A DNA stretch of 64,000 bases from Lignipirellula cremea (GTDB lineage: Bacteria; Planctomycetota; Planctomycetia; Pirellulales; Pirellulaceae). The stretch covers positions 8,165,001 to 8,229,000 of the forward strand of contig NZ_CP036433.1 in assembly GCF_007751035.1 (NCBI RefSeq), given 5' to 3'. Position numbers and translations under genes: made by a program. The notes beneath the pieces are model-generated. The model saw only the letters and a program-made list of their open reading frames with translations. It searched no databases and was not told the origin of the DNA. Numbering within the stretch: the stretch's first letter is position 1; each line of letters begins with the position of its first letter. Shown here in pieces: positions 47,104 to 56,376 of this stretch.

Positions 47104-47580
47104 ATGATTCGAACAATCGTCCCCTTTTCCCTGCACTCCCGGCTCGACCCTATGAGGGCGCCCAGTCAACTGCGTTCCGGCGAATTCGGCTTCAACATGA
47201 CGCCGATGATCGATGTCGTATTCTTGCTCATCATCTTCTTCCTGGTCTCCAGCCATCTGGCCAAAAGAGAAGCCCAGCTGCAGCTGCCCCTGCCGGAAGC
47301 GTCCGCGGGCGAGCAACCGGTCGACGACGACGCGGCCCGGCTGACGATCAACGTGCTGGAAGACGGCGGCGTCATGATCGCCGGTCGCGTGGTCACGCCA
47401 ACCGAACTGCCGGAGCGTCTAGGCGAACGGCTCCTCAAAAGCGGCCCCGATCTGGAGGTCCGCATCCGCAGCGACCGCCACACGCCCTACCGCGAGGTGC
47501 AAAAGGTGATGCTGGCCTGCGCCCAGAGCAAGCTGTGGAATGTCAAATTCGCCGTGATCAAAAAAGGTACAGGCCGCTAA
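47104..47580 (+). CDS. ExbD/TolR-type biopolymer transport protein (first of a pair)
   Basis: ExbD/TolR proteins are single-pass inner-membrane subunits that convert proton motive force, through ExbB/TolQ, into energy for TonB-type transport or envelope maintenance. The 158-aa protein has NMTPMIDVVFLLIIFFLVSS, in which the Asp of the transmembrane helix is the proton-relay residue. A periplasmic domain ending VQKVMLACAQSKLWNVKFAVIKK follows. An internal ATG at 47152 could be the true start. Its stop overlaps the next gene's ATG (TAATG). No exbB/tolQ gene is adjacent. Confidence 0.88.
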   Translation: MIRTIVPFSLHSRLDPMRAPSQLRSGEFGFNMTPMIDVVFLLIIFFLVSSHLAKREAQLQLPLPEASAGEQPVDDDAARLTINVLEDGGVMIAGRVVTPTELPERLGERLLKSGPDLEVRIRSDRHTPYREVQKVMLACAQSKLWNVKFAVIKKGTGR

Positions 47581-48026
47581 TGCGCAGGCGCAGCATCTTC
47601 CAACGGCGGCCTGAGCTGCACATTGAAATGACGCCGATGATCGACGTCGTTTTTCTGCTGCTGATCTTCTTCGTGTACGCGGCCTCCGACGCCATCACCG
47701 AGCTGGTGATGCCCAGCCAGATGTCGGCCGCCCAGGGCACGGCCGCCGCCGATCCGAATGAACCGCCTCCGCCGGAAGAGGACTTCCCCGAGATCGTCGT
47801 CCGCATCACGGCCCAGGGAACCGCAGTCGCCTGGCAGGTCAACGGGGAAACGGTCCCCACGCTGGCCGCCATGCGGGAGATATTGCTGCCGATCGCCCGC
47901 CAGAAACGGGACGCCCCGGTGATCGTGCATCCGGATCCCGAAGTGGAGTTCGGCGACGTCATCGACATTTACGATCTGGCCAAGATCGTCGGCTTTGAGA
48001 AAATCTCCTTCGCCGCGGCCGGCTAG
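47580..48026 (+). CDS. ExbD/TolR-type biopolymer transport protein (second of a pair)
   Basis: A 148-aa paralogue of the preceding gene, starting at an ATG that overlaps its stop by one base. The transmembrane segment EMTPMIDVVFLLLIFFVYAASD keeps the essential Asp. The periplasmic domain is distinct (PPPPEEDFPEIVVRI, VIVHPDPEVEFGDVIDIYDLAKIVGFEKISF). Co-translation of two different ExbD subunits suggests a hetero-oligomer, as in other bacteria with paired exbD genes. The ExbB/TolQ partner must be encoded outside the window. Confidence 0.88.
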   Translation: MRRRSIFQRRPELHIEMTPMIDVVFLLLIFFVYAASDAITELVMPSQMSAAQGTAAADPNEPPPPEEDFPEIVVRITAQGTAVAWQVNGETVPTLAAMREILLPIARQKRDAPVIVHPDPEVEFGDVIDIYDLAKIVGFEKISFAAAG

Positions 48027-48091
48027 GGCAGGGCGGAAGTCGGGGGATCGCAACGTCCGGCAGACGCGTTTCTCAACAGGGTTTTTCGCCA

Positions 48092-48613
48092 ATGACGAAC
48101 TGGAAATGCGCGACTTGCCAATCCGAGATGGAATCCGGTTTTGAAGTCTGCTGGAGCTGCGGGACGACCGTTGACGGCGCGCCCGATCCTGATTTTGTGC
48201 GTGAAGTGGATGTGGAGGATCGCCCCGAGGATTGGGTGCAACCGATCCATTGCGAGTCGTGCGGCTATCGGGGAAAGGCCCTGATGGCGCACCCCGGCTA
48301 CCAATGGTGGACAATCCCGGCAGCCATCCTGCTGGCCTGCACGGGCATCGGTTTTATCTTTTGGATCGTGGCGTTTGCTATCCTGGTAAACCGCACGTAT
48401 GTGACCTGCCCAGAGTGCGGCTCGCGAGATCGCCTGATCAATCTCGAAGGAACCTCCACGGAGTTCCCTCCCGAGTCAGAGCAGCTCTGGAAAGAAAAAC
48501 AGGAGCAAGACCTGGCGGCCTTCAAGAGAAACAAGCTCATCGCCATGGCGATCGCGACTACGGTTATCTGCTTCCTGGTGGGAATCGCTATCGCGAACTG
48601 GAATCGACCTTAA
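48092..48613 (+). CDS. Zinc-ribbon membrane protein of unknown function
   Basis: The 173-aa protein begins with a CATC...CWSC pair (residues ~6-23), typical of a zinc ribbon, then HCESC (~54) and CPEC (~108), which may form a second ribbon. Two hydrophobic helices are present: WWTIPAAILLACTGIGFIFWIVAFAIL and, near the C-terminus, LIAMAIATTVICFLVGIAIA. The N-terminal EVCWSCG style recurs in planctomycete hypothetical proteins that carry zinc ribbons. Function is unknown. It is the first of five small same-strand orphans and sits 65 nt after the exbD pair. Confidence 0.72.
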   Translation: MTNWKCATCQSEMESGFEVCWSCGTTVDGAPDPDFVREVDVEDRPEDWVQPIHCESCGYRGKALMAHPGYQWWTIPAAILLACTGIGFIFWIVAFAILVNRTYVTCPECGSRDRLINLEGTSTEFPPESEQLWKEKQEQDLAAFKRNKLIAMAIATTVICFLVGIAIANWNRP

Positions 48614-48644
48614 GCGGGTGCAGCAAACGCACCAAGGGGAGCCA

Positions 48645-48965
48645 ATGCTCGGCGCAATCATCATCAGTGCGGCCATCCTGGGCGCCATCGTCATGACGAT
48701 CGAGGACGGGGACTTTCCAGGCTGGATTCCCCTGACCCTCTGTTGTCTGGCGGCATCGCTCCCCGCGGTGCTGATCAATTACTACTTGCCTCCGGGCTGG
48801 TTTATCCTCGGTCTGGCAGTCGGAGCGGTCACGGGCGGATGCGCCCTTTCCGCCCTTCTGGGGATGAGCGTCAAACGCGCCTGCATGGCCGCCGCCATCT
48901 ACCTCGCCGCGAAGGTTTGTCTGGCCCTCCTGATCCTACTGTTCCACTTATTCATGACTCGTTGA
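48645..48965 (+). CDS. Small multi-pass membrane protein of unknown function
   Basis: ATG 48645 is preferred over an upstream GTG (48618) because AGGGGA lies about 6 nt before it. The 106-aa product has three or four hydrophobic helices (LGAIIISAAILGAIVM, LTLCCLAASLPAVLI, FILGLAVGAVTGGCALSALLG, YLAAKVCLALLILLFHLFM). It closely follows the zinc-ribbon gene (31 nt) and was probably co-transcribed with it. No family is recognised. Confidence 0.65.
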   Translation: MLGAIIISAAILGAIVMTIEDGDFPGWIPLTLCCLAASLPAVLINYYLPPGWFILGLAVGAVTGGCALSALLGMSVKRACMAAAIYLAAKVCLALLILLFHLFMTR

Positions 48966-49307
48966 GTTGGTCCGTCGGCGAACCTTCAGAACCAAGGGGG
49001 CAGGCAGGATGCGGCATGTCCGGCTGGTGGGAGAAACTTGACCGGGCGTATCGGATTCCTTAGACATCGTCTACTGGAATTCTAAGGGTAGACCACGGGC
49101 AGTGCGATTGGCGTTTCCTGCTGAACCCACTTGAATAACTCCTTCGCCAGGCGGGTTACGAGGGGTTTTTCCTGAACCCTGCTGGGTACGGTCGCTGAAA
49201 GACTGCGTCGGAAATAACCTGGGCGATTGAGTAAGATGCGGGCGAATTTCGACGCCGCAAAGAGTGACCGTTAGAATCCAAACGGACACCGCATGGGGAA
49301 ATGCTAA
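48966..49307. other. Intergenic region within the small-orphan cluster
   Basis: This 342-nt stretch lies between two plus-strand orphans. No good frame, RNA or repeat is recognised. GGGGA before the 49308 start is a usable ribosome site; promoter elements are not obvious. Confidence 0.4.
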
Positions 49308-49793
49308 ATGAAAGGCAAGCAGTGGACCATCGACCTGGACGGGAGCAGTGTCACCGTGAAGCTGCAGCACTCTGTTTATGGTCTGAAAACCAAATTGTGG
49401 TTGAATGAACAGTTGATCCTTGAACATGGTGATATGAACACCGTCACTTACTCGGCGGACTTCCCTGTTCACATCAATGAACACGAGCTCGTCGTACACA
49501 TTCGCTACGGAATGTTCGGCGCGAAGTATCACCTGAGCATCGACGGCAAGCCTGCACCTGGGGAGACGCTTCCCGGGACGACAGTCGGCCAGGATAAACG
49601 CACCGCGGGATTCCACGCCGCACTGATCACGCTCTTCCTGGTCGTACCCGTCATGCTGTACTTTGGCGATCACCCTTTTGTTTTTGGAATCCGGATGAAA
49701 TATATGGGCTACCTTTGTGCCGCACTGGCCATTTACGGGCTGTTGCAGCTCTACTTCACTCGCCCGGAAGGCGAAGAGACGACGCCGTTCTAA
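49308..49793 (+). CDS. Small protein with beta-rich N-terminus and two transmembrane helices
   Basis: The 161-aa product starts with a beta-strand-rich region (WTIDLDGSSVTVKLQHSVYG, LKTKLWLNEQLIL, ELVVHIRYGMFGAKYHLSIDG). Its repeated V-x-L/W-x-x-x-x-L pattern is reminiscent of FAIM1-type domains, a weak resemblance only. Two C-terminal helices follow (ALITLFLVVPVMLYF and GYLCAALAIYGLLQLYF). It would be membrane-anchored with its N-terminal domain on one face. Function unknown. Confidence 0.62.
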   Translation: MKGKQWTIDLDGSSVTVKLQHSVYGLKTKLWLNEQLILEHGDMNTVTYSADFPVHINEHELVVHIRYGMFGAKYHLSIDGKPAPGETLPGTTVGQDKRTAGFHAALITLFLVVPVMLYFGDHPFVFGIRMKYMGYLCAALAIYGLLQLYFTRPEGEETTPF

Positions 49794-49845
49794 GCCATCG
49801 ACAAACCAGGAAACCTCCCAGCCAACAAACGCTCAGGCAACTGCG

Positions 49846-50571
49846 ATGCACGATCAACAAACACCGCCGCCGTTCCCGCAAGTCTGGATTGGAACCGATC
49901 TGGGCGACTATCGCACCTGCACCGGCACCTACCAAGGATACGACCTTTCCACCGTGCCGCCGCTGCCGGAAGACCGTTTCGACGGCTCCTTCGCGTGGCT
50001 GCTGAGCCAGCCTTCGCCATTCACTTTTGACAAGCGTTTCGGCGAGTTCTGGACGAACTACGACTCACTGGAAAAACGGAAAACGGATGCTCCCCAGAGT
50101 AAGGCGGCGCTTCTTCAGGAGTCGTCAAGACTGGGCGTCGAGATCCCCGCGGCGTTCTTTCTGTTTTTGGATAACCTGGAGCTCGTCACGCGGATTCGAT
50201 CCTGCACAGACTGTTACTTCGAGTATGCGCAAACCCTGCTACCGCACCCGGAGCCTCCAGGCGGTCACTTTGTCCACTTCTATTCCGATTCGCAATATTG
50301 CTGCTTGTGGTATCTGTACATTGATCCGCAGCAGCGTTGCTATGTTGTCGCTAGCGATGATCTGACAGAACCGGTCGACGAGAACTCCGACCAAGAAACC
50401 TGGCGGAAGCATTATGGCGGGCCGGCCCTGCTCTGCGCCTGGTCGTTTGAGTCGTTTGTCTATCGCCTGTGGATCGAGAACGAAATCTGGTATCGGTTGA
50501 ACCTCAAAGACCAGCCGCCGCTGCTGGAAGAAATGCGCGACTACCTGGCGTTTTACGCGTCCGATGCGTAA
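49846..50571 (+). CDS. Cytoplasmic hypothetical protein, possibly SMI1/KNR4 (SUKH)-like
   Basis: ATG 49846 gives 241 aa. The sequence has the broad look of SUKH immunity proteins: a helix then GVEIPAAFFLFLDNLELV, followed by aromatic and beta-rich segments (HFVHFYSDSQYCCLWYLYID, CYVVASDDLTEPVDEN) and a C-terminal helix-rich tail (SFVYRLWIENEIWYRLN). This assignment is low-confidence and rests on pattern only. If true, it would suggest a toxin-immunity context, but no toxin is recognised next to it. Confidence 0.6.
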   Translation: MHDQQTPPPFPQVWIGTDLGDYRTCTGTYQGYDLSTVPPLPEDRFDGSFAWLLSQPSPFTFDKRFGEFWTNYDSLEKRKTDAPQSKAALLQESSRLGVEIPAAFFLFLDNLELVTRIRSCTDCYFEYAQTLLPHPEPPGGHFVHFYSDSQYCCLWYLYIDPQQRCYVVASDDLTEPVDENSDQETWRKHYGGPALLCAWSFESFVYRLWIENEIWYRLNLKDQPPLLEEMRDYLAFYASDA

Positions 50572-50640
50572 GCAGCTGAAAGTCGCCTCCTGTCTTATCT
50601 ATTCCGTTACGTTACTCTTCAACCATCGATCGGAACTATC

Positions 50641-51126
50641 ATGGCCGTCAATCCGCAACAGGAACTTGTCTGGCAGGGCCGTCTTCACCTGGGCGATGAA
50701 CCTGGCGTCTTCGGAGATGCGGCGTACAGTGGACTCACGGCGGAATTGCCGTTCACGGTCCAGCGTCTCGACCCCAACGTCACCGATCCGACGACGTTCA
50801 AATTGATTCTGGAAACCGAGGATCTGCAGACTTTTTCCGGATACCCGGGTCACGCCCTGACCGTGACAATCTACGAAGAAGATGCAAGCAATCCGTTCCA
50901 CTTTCTGGAGCGGAATCTGGCGAGCGAGCGATTCCTGGGCGCCGACAACAATCGGAAAGAAATCACGTTAAATGTCGGGGCAGTCACCGGTCCGTTCCGT
51001 TTGTCGGTGCGTCTGCGCTGTGATACGGAAGTCGGCCCAGGACTGTACGATGACTTTGTCTGGCGGCGACTGTCGCTCCTGGCAGAGAACTTCGAGTTCT
51101 TTGCTTCCCTGGGTTTTACCAGTTGA
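50641..51126 (+). CDS. Hypothetical beta-rich protein
   Basis: The 161-aa protein has no signal or membrane segment and is rich in beta-type alternation (TFKLILETEDL, HALTVTIYEED, KEITLNVGAV, FRLSVRLRCD). GGAA lies about 6 nt before ATG 50641. It is the last of the small-orphan run; downstream is the convergent fumC gene. No family is recognised. Confidence 0.6.
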   Translation: MAVNPQQELVWQGRLHLGDEPGVFGDAAYSGLTAELPFTVQRLDPNVTDPTTFKLILETEDLQTFSGYPGHALTVTIYEEDASNPFHFLERNLASERFLGADNNRKEITLNVGAVTGPFRLSVRLRCDTEVGPGLYDDFVWRRLSLLAENFEFFASLGFTS

Positions 51127-51267
51127 ACGACGCCCGTCCCTGGCATACAGGTGAGAACCGGCTGGCGCCATCTGCACAGCCAGCCGCCGCGGGACCGTCG
51201 CCACTCCTCTCCGCCGGGCAGGAACGCCCGGCGGTTGCCGTTCTGCACGCTCTTCCAATCCCGCCGC

Positions 51268-52692
<1,425 letters not shown>

Positions 52693-52872
52693 GTAACTGC
52701 ACGCTCAAGAAGGAGGAAGTTCACGCCGCTGATCGGCTGCTGCGCATGATACCCGACGCCTTCGATCGCTCCAAGTCGGCGCTCGGCCGGACCGCTGGCA
52801 CGAACAGGCCGACTCCGGCCCTTCCCAGAACGCAGAGGTAGGGCGAGCTTGCATGCGGTGTGGCTCACTCCT

Positions 52873-53283
52873 TCAAAGAACTATCGTCAAAAACACCACG
52901 TAACACAGGATCGCCCAGACCGCTGCAGCCAGATGGTATTTCGCGGCCGGATCCTGCCAGGAGGGATCTCGATTCGTCATGCAGTTCAAGGCGTAGAAAA
53001 ACTGGGCCATGGCGACCATCCATCCGACACACGCGTAGAGAAACCCCAGGCACACTCCGATCACCCACAGCACAACAGGCCAACTGCCCGGAGTGCCGAT
53101 CGTGGGCATCAGGGGCATCACCAGCAACGGCAATAAGAAATTAACGAACGCCAGCGTCAGTGCCAGTGGATTCCCAAACAGCCACAGAAACCGCAGCGCG
53201 CCGTGATGAATGCGAAACGTCCGTGCCGCACTAACGGGCGTTCTGGGCGGCTGGTACGGATTGAAATCGGTCGGAGACGGCAT
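52873..53283 (-). CDS. Small multi-pass membrane protein with NPYQPP N-terminal motif
   Basis: ATG 53283 gives 136 aa: MPSPTDFNPYQPPRTP, then about three hydrophobic helices (FLWLFGNPLALTLAFVNFLLPLLV, WPVVLWVIGVCLGFLYACVGWMVAMA, LAAAVWAILCYVVFLTIVL). The NPYxxP tract at the N-terminus is also seen inside the CPBP protease here and appears in many planctomycete membrane proteins, perhaps as a cytosolic recognition tag. No function is known. Confidence 0.65.
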   Translation of the reverse strand: MPSPTDFNPYQPPRTPVSAARTFRIHHGALRFLWLFGNPLALTLAFVNFLLPLLVMPLMPTIGTPGSWPVVLWVIGVCLGFLYACVGWMVAMAQFFYALNCMTNRDPSWQDPAAKYHLAAAVWAILCYVVFLTIVL

Positions 53284-53474
53284 CGCGACAGGGCGGGGCA
53301 AAGGTGATTTGCGGCAGCGGCGACTGCTTCTCCGCAAACGGGAATCGAAAACCGTTCCCCAATTGCAGCGGCCGTTATTCTATCCCCCGGCGACCTGACT
53401 TGCTTCCCTCCGCTGCAGGCGGCACAATAGCCCGCTGATGGGATGCATGTTCGAAGCCCTTAGAGGTTGACCCG

Positions 53475-54551
53475 ATGCTGATTTTTGACGGCCATCTTGA
53501 TTTGTCGATGAATGCCCTGGAATGGAATCGTGACCTGCGGCGCCCGCTGGAAGAGATCCGCTCCCGCGAATCCCACATGACCGATCGCGCCGGCCGAGGG
53601 CAGGGGGTCGTTAGTTTTCCTGAAATGCGCCGCGGCGGCATCGGCCTGTGCATCGCCACGCAGATCGGCCATTCCGTTTCCAAGGACAGCCCCAAGCCCG
53701 GCTGGAGCAGCCCGGAAATCGCCTGGTCCATGACCCAGGGACAGCTGGCTTATTATCGAGCGATGGAAGAAGTCGGCGAGATGGTTCAAATCTCCGACCG
53801 GGAAAGCCTGCAGGCGCACGTCAAACTGTGGCAGGACACGCCCGAGGAAGAGCAGGAGAAACTGGCCATCGGCTATGTGCTGAGCCTGGAAGGGGCCGAC
53901 TCGATACTGACGCTCGACTATCTGCATCGAGCCTATCGCTACGGTTTAAGAGCGGTGGGACCCGCGCACTACGGTCCGGGACGTTACGCTCCCGGCACCG
54001 GCGAAACGGGCGGACTGGAGCCGGACGGCCGCAAGCTGCTGGCCGAAATGCAATCGCTCGGCATGATTCTGGACGCCACGCACTTGACCGACAAAGGTCT
54101 GGCCGAGGCGCTCGATATTTTTGACGGTCCCGTCTGGGCCAGCCACAGCAACGCCCGAGCGCTGGTGCAACACCAGCGGCAGTGGGGCGACGAGCATATC
54201 AAAGAGCTGGCCGCCCGCGGCGCCGTGCTGGGGGCTGCGTTCGACGCCTGGATGCTGATTCCCAACTGGAAACGGTTCGTCACCAAACCGGAAGAAACCA
54301 ACTGCCGGCTGGCGACGGTCGTCGACCATATTGATTACATCTGCCAGTTGCTGGGCAGCACGGCGCACTCGGCGATCGGCTCTGATCTCGACGGCGGTTA
54401 CGGCCGCGAGCAGTGCCCGCGAGACCTGTACACCATTTCCGACCTGTCCCGAATTGCCGAACTGCTGGCTGAGCGTGGCTACAGCGAAGCCGACATCGCC
54501 GGTATCATGCACGGCAACTGGATCCGATTCCTCGAGAACGCATGGGCCTGA
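53475..54551 (+). CDS. Membrane dipeptidase (M19 family) / renal dipeptidase-like hydrolase
   Basis: M19 enzymes are di-zinc hydrolases of the amidohydrolase fold, acting on dipeptides or related amides. The 358-aa protein has the metal motif HLD (His7, Asp9: FDGHLDL), the bridging Glu in VLSLEGADS, His in LDATHLTDKG, His in WASHSNARAL and the catalytic Asp in AIGSDLDGGYG. There is no signal peptide, so it is cytoplasmic, unlike eukaryotic renal dipeptidase. It lies 4 nt upstream of the KdaD-like gene, clearly one transcript; a role in the same pathway is possible but unproven. Confidence 0.9.
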   Translation: MLIFDGHLDLSMNALEWNRDLRRPLEEIRSRESHMTDRAGRGQGVVSFPEMRRGGIGLCIATQIGHSVSKDSPKPGWSSPEIAWSMTQGQLAYYRAMEEVGEMVQISDRESLQAHVKLWQDTPEEEQEKLAIGYVLSLEGADSILTLDYLHRAYRYGLRAVGPAHYGPGRYAPGTGETGGLEPDGRKLLAEMQSLGMILDATHLTDKGLAEALDIFDGPVWASHSNARALVQHQRQWGDEHIKELAARGAVLGAAFDAWMLIPNWKRFVTKPEETNCRLATVVDHIDYICQLLGSTAHSAIGSDLDGGYGREQCPRDLYTISDLSRIAELLAERGYSEADIAGIMHGNWIRFLENAWA

Positions 54552-54555
54552 GACT

Positions 54556-55413
54556 ATGAAGCTCGCCAAGATCCGCCTCGCCACCGGCGAAATTAAAGTC
54601 GCCTGGTGGAAAGACGAGCAATTCCAATTGCTGGTAACTAACAGCCGCTTTCACGCCCTGTCCGACATTCTCGAGGCCGAGGACCCGCTGGAAACGGCCA
54701 TGTCGCTGGTCGATACCGACAGCGAACCGCTGCCGCTGGAGAACGTCGAGATCCTGGCGCCCATTGATCGCCAGGAAGTCTGGGCCGCCGGCGTCACGTA
54801 CACCCGCAGCAAAACGGCCCGCATGGAAGAATCGGAAGCGGCCGCTTCGTGCTACGACCGGGTCTACACATCGCCCCGGCCCGAGTTGTTCATGAAGGCC
54901 ACGCCGCACCGTGTTTCCGGTCCCGGCCAGCCGCTCCGCATCCGCACCGACTCGGAGTGGAACGTGCCGGAGCCGGAACTGGCGCTGGTGATCAATTCTC
55001 GTAAAGAGCTGGTCGGCTACACGATCGGCAACGATATGAGCTCGCGCGATATCGAAGGGGACAACCCGCTGTACCTGCCGCAGGCCAAGGTCTACGACCA
55101 GTGCTGCGGGCTGGGGCCCTGCGTCACGCTGACCGCCGGCATGCCCCGCAGGAATGAGATCGGCATTCACCTGACCATTCTCCGCCGCGGCCAGACGGTG
55201 TTTACCGGCTCGACCGATATCGGCCAGATGGCCCGCAGCTTTGAAGACCTGATCCAGTGGCTCGGCCGGGATAACTCCTTCCCCGCCGGCGCCTTTCTGC
55301 TGACGGGAACGGGCGTGGTTCCCGACAGCGACTTCACCCTGGAAGTCGACGACGAAGTCCAGATTGAGATCGACGGCGTCGGCATGCTCAGCAACCCGGT
55401 CATCCAGGGCTAA
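54556..55413 (+). CDS. FAH-family dehydratase resembling 2-keto-3-deoxy-D-arabinonate dehydratase (KdaD)
   Basis: The 285-aa protein is a fumarylacetoacetate-hydrolase-fold enzyme. Its segments RPELFMKATPHRVSGPG, RTDSEWNVPEPELALVI, GYTIGNDMSSRDIEGDNPLY and YLPQAKVYDQCCGLGP match, from memory, the Sulfolobus KdaD family much better than ordinary FAH or 5-oxopent-3-ene decarboxylases. KdaD converts 2-keto-3-deoxy-pentonate to 2-oxoglutarate semialdehyde, the substrate of the dehydrogenase at 10862. Metal-binding Glu residues lie in PEPE. ATG 54556 starts 4 nt after the M19 gene. The exact sugar acid (arabinonate, xylonate or a hexarate derivative) cannot be told. Confidence 0.8.
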   Translation: MKLAKIRLATGEIKVAWWKDEQFQLLVTNSRFHALSDILEAEDPLETAMSLVDTDSEPLPLENVEILAPIDRQEVWAAGVTYTRSKTARMEESEAAASCYDRVYTSPRPELFMKATPHRVSGPGQPLRIRTDSEWNVPEPELALVINSRKELVGYTIGNDMSSRDIEGDNPLYLPQAKVYDQCCGLGPCVTLTAGMPRRNEIGIHLTILRRGQTVFTGSTDIGQMARSFEDLIQWLGRDNSFPAGAFLLTGTGVVPDSDFTLEVDDEVQIEIDGVGMLSNPVIQG

Positions 55414-55455
55414 TTTCTTTCGTTCCGGGCGAAGTCCGACAAACCGTCTGGCGGC

Positions 55456-56169
55456 TTACTTCGCCAGGCCGTTCAGGTGCGCGACGACCTCGGCCAGCGG
55501 CATGACGTCGCCCAGGTCGATGTCGATATCGAGAAGGTTCGCTTCGTGCAGCAGCTCGCAGCGTTCGCCCACCGCTTCCTGCGGGACAATCACCCGATAG
55601 CTGTCGGTCGCATCGCGGCAGGTCGCGTAGACGCAGTGGCTGGTGCTGATGCCGACCACGATCAGCGTATCGACGCACAGGCCTGAGAGCATCTCGGACA
55701 GGTTCGTTCCCTTGAACGAAGAGGCGTACCGCTTCCGGATCAGCGGCTCCGTCGGGCGTCGTTCCAGCCGCGGGTCCAGGTCAAACATCGCCGCGCCGTC
55801 TTCCGGCAATTGAAAGTTCAGCTTCTTATCGTGCGGGCTGGGCGGGGCCGCCGGATCGAACGGGTAACTGGTGAAAATCACCGGGATCTCGGCCGCCCGG
55901 GCTGCGGCCAGCGAAGCGACCACGCCGTCCATGACCGCGTTCAGGTTGCTGCCGATCTGCTGCGAGTCGTCCAGCCAGAACCGGGCCATATCGATCACCA
56001 GCAACGCGGGCCGATCGCCGAATCCCACGCGGCCGCCCCAGCCGCGGGCCAGGTAGCGCTTTCGCAAATGGTCGACATGAGCACGCAGCGGCTCTCGTAG
56101 TTCTTCGGGCAGGCTCAGGTCAGACGACCCAAATCGCAAGGGAGCAGTCGCATCGTGCGGGGCGTTCAT
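55456..56169 (-). CDS. Isochorismatase-family cysteine hydrolase
   Basis: Members hydrolyse amides or vinyl ethers (N-carbamoylsarcosine amidase, nicotinamidase, isochorismatase). Start ATG 56169 (MNAPHDATA) gives 237 aa, with a putative promoter about 50 nt upstream. The triad is visible: Asp in LLVIDMARFWLD, Lys in LIRKRYASSFKGT and Cys in VGISTSHCVYATCRDA. The GISTSHCVYAT version resembles N-carbamoylsarcosine amidase-like proteins. It converges on the KdaD-like gene. Substrate unknown. Confidence 0.86.
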   Translation of the reverse strand: MNAPHDATAPLRFGSSDLSLPEELREPLRAHVDHLRKRYLARGWGGRVGFGDRPALLVIDMARFWLDDSQQIGSNLNAVMDGVVASLAAARAAEIPVIFTSYPFDPAAPPSPHDKKLNFQLPEDGAAMFDLDPRLERRPTEPLIRKRYASSFKGTNLSEMLSGLCVDTLIVVGISTSHCVYATCRDATDSYRVIVPQEAVGERCELLHEANLLDIDIDLGDVMPLAEVVAHLNGLAK

Positions 56170-56219
56170 AAGCGTCACCAGGCTTTCACGGTTCAGGAGA
56201 AATGTGGACAAACGCCTTC

Positions 56220-56232
56220 GTTATAGCACTTT
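56220..56232 (-). promoter_or_regulatory. Putative extended -10 promoter AAAGTGCTATAAC (second copy)
   Basis: This is the same 13-mer as at 31732-31744, here about 50 nt before the isochorismatase start. TGCTATAAC is the likely extended -10; no good -35 is evident in either case. Confidence 0.55.
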
Positions 56233-56376
56233 CGGCAGCACGCGTCGCCTTCTGGCGCAGGGTGTCGCCCGTCGGGGAAACCCGACTTCTTGCCACGCAA
56301 GACTTGACGGCAAGCGCCGGAAAAACCAACCTGAAGAGACTCTGTTTTTTGTGCACCTTCTGGAAGCAAGTGATTG

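Noticed and set aside
48092-51126. Orphan cluster as a prophage or integrative element
   Set aside because: No integrase, tRNA attachment site, terminase or direct repeat at the edges was found.
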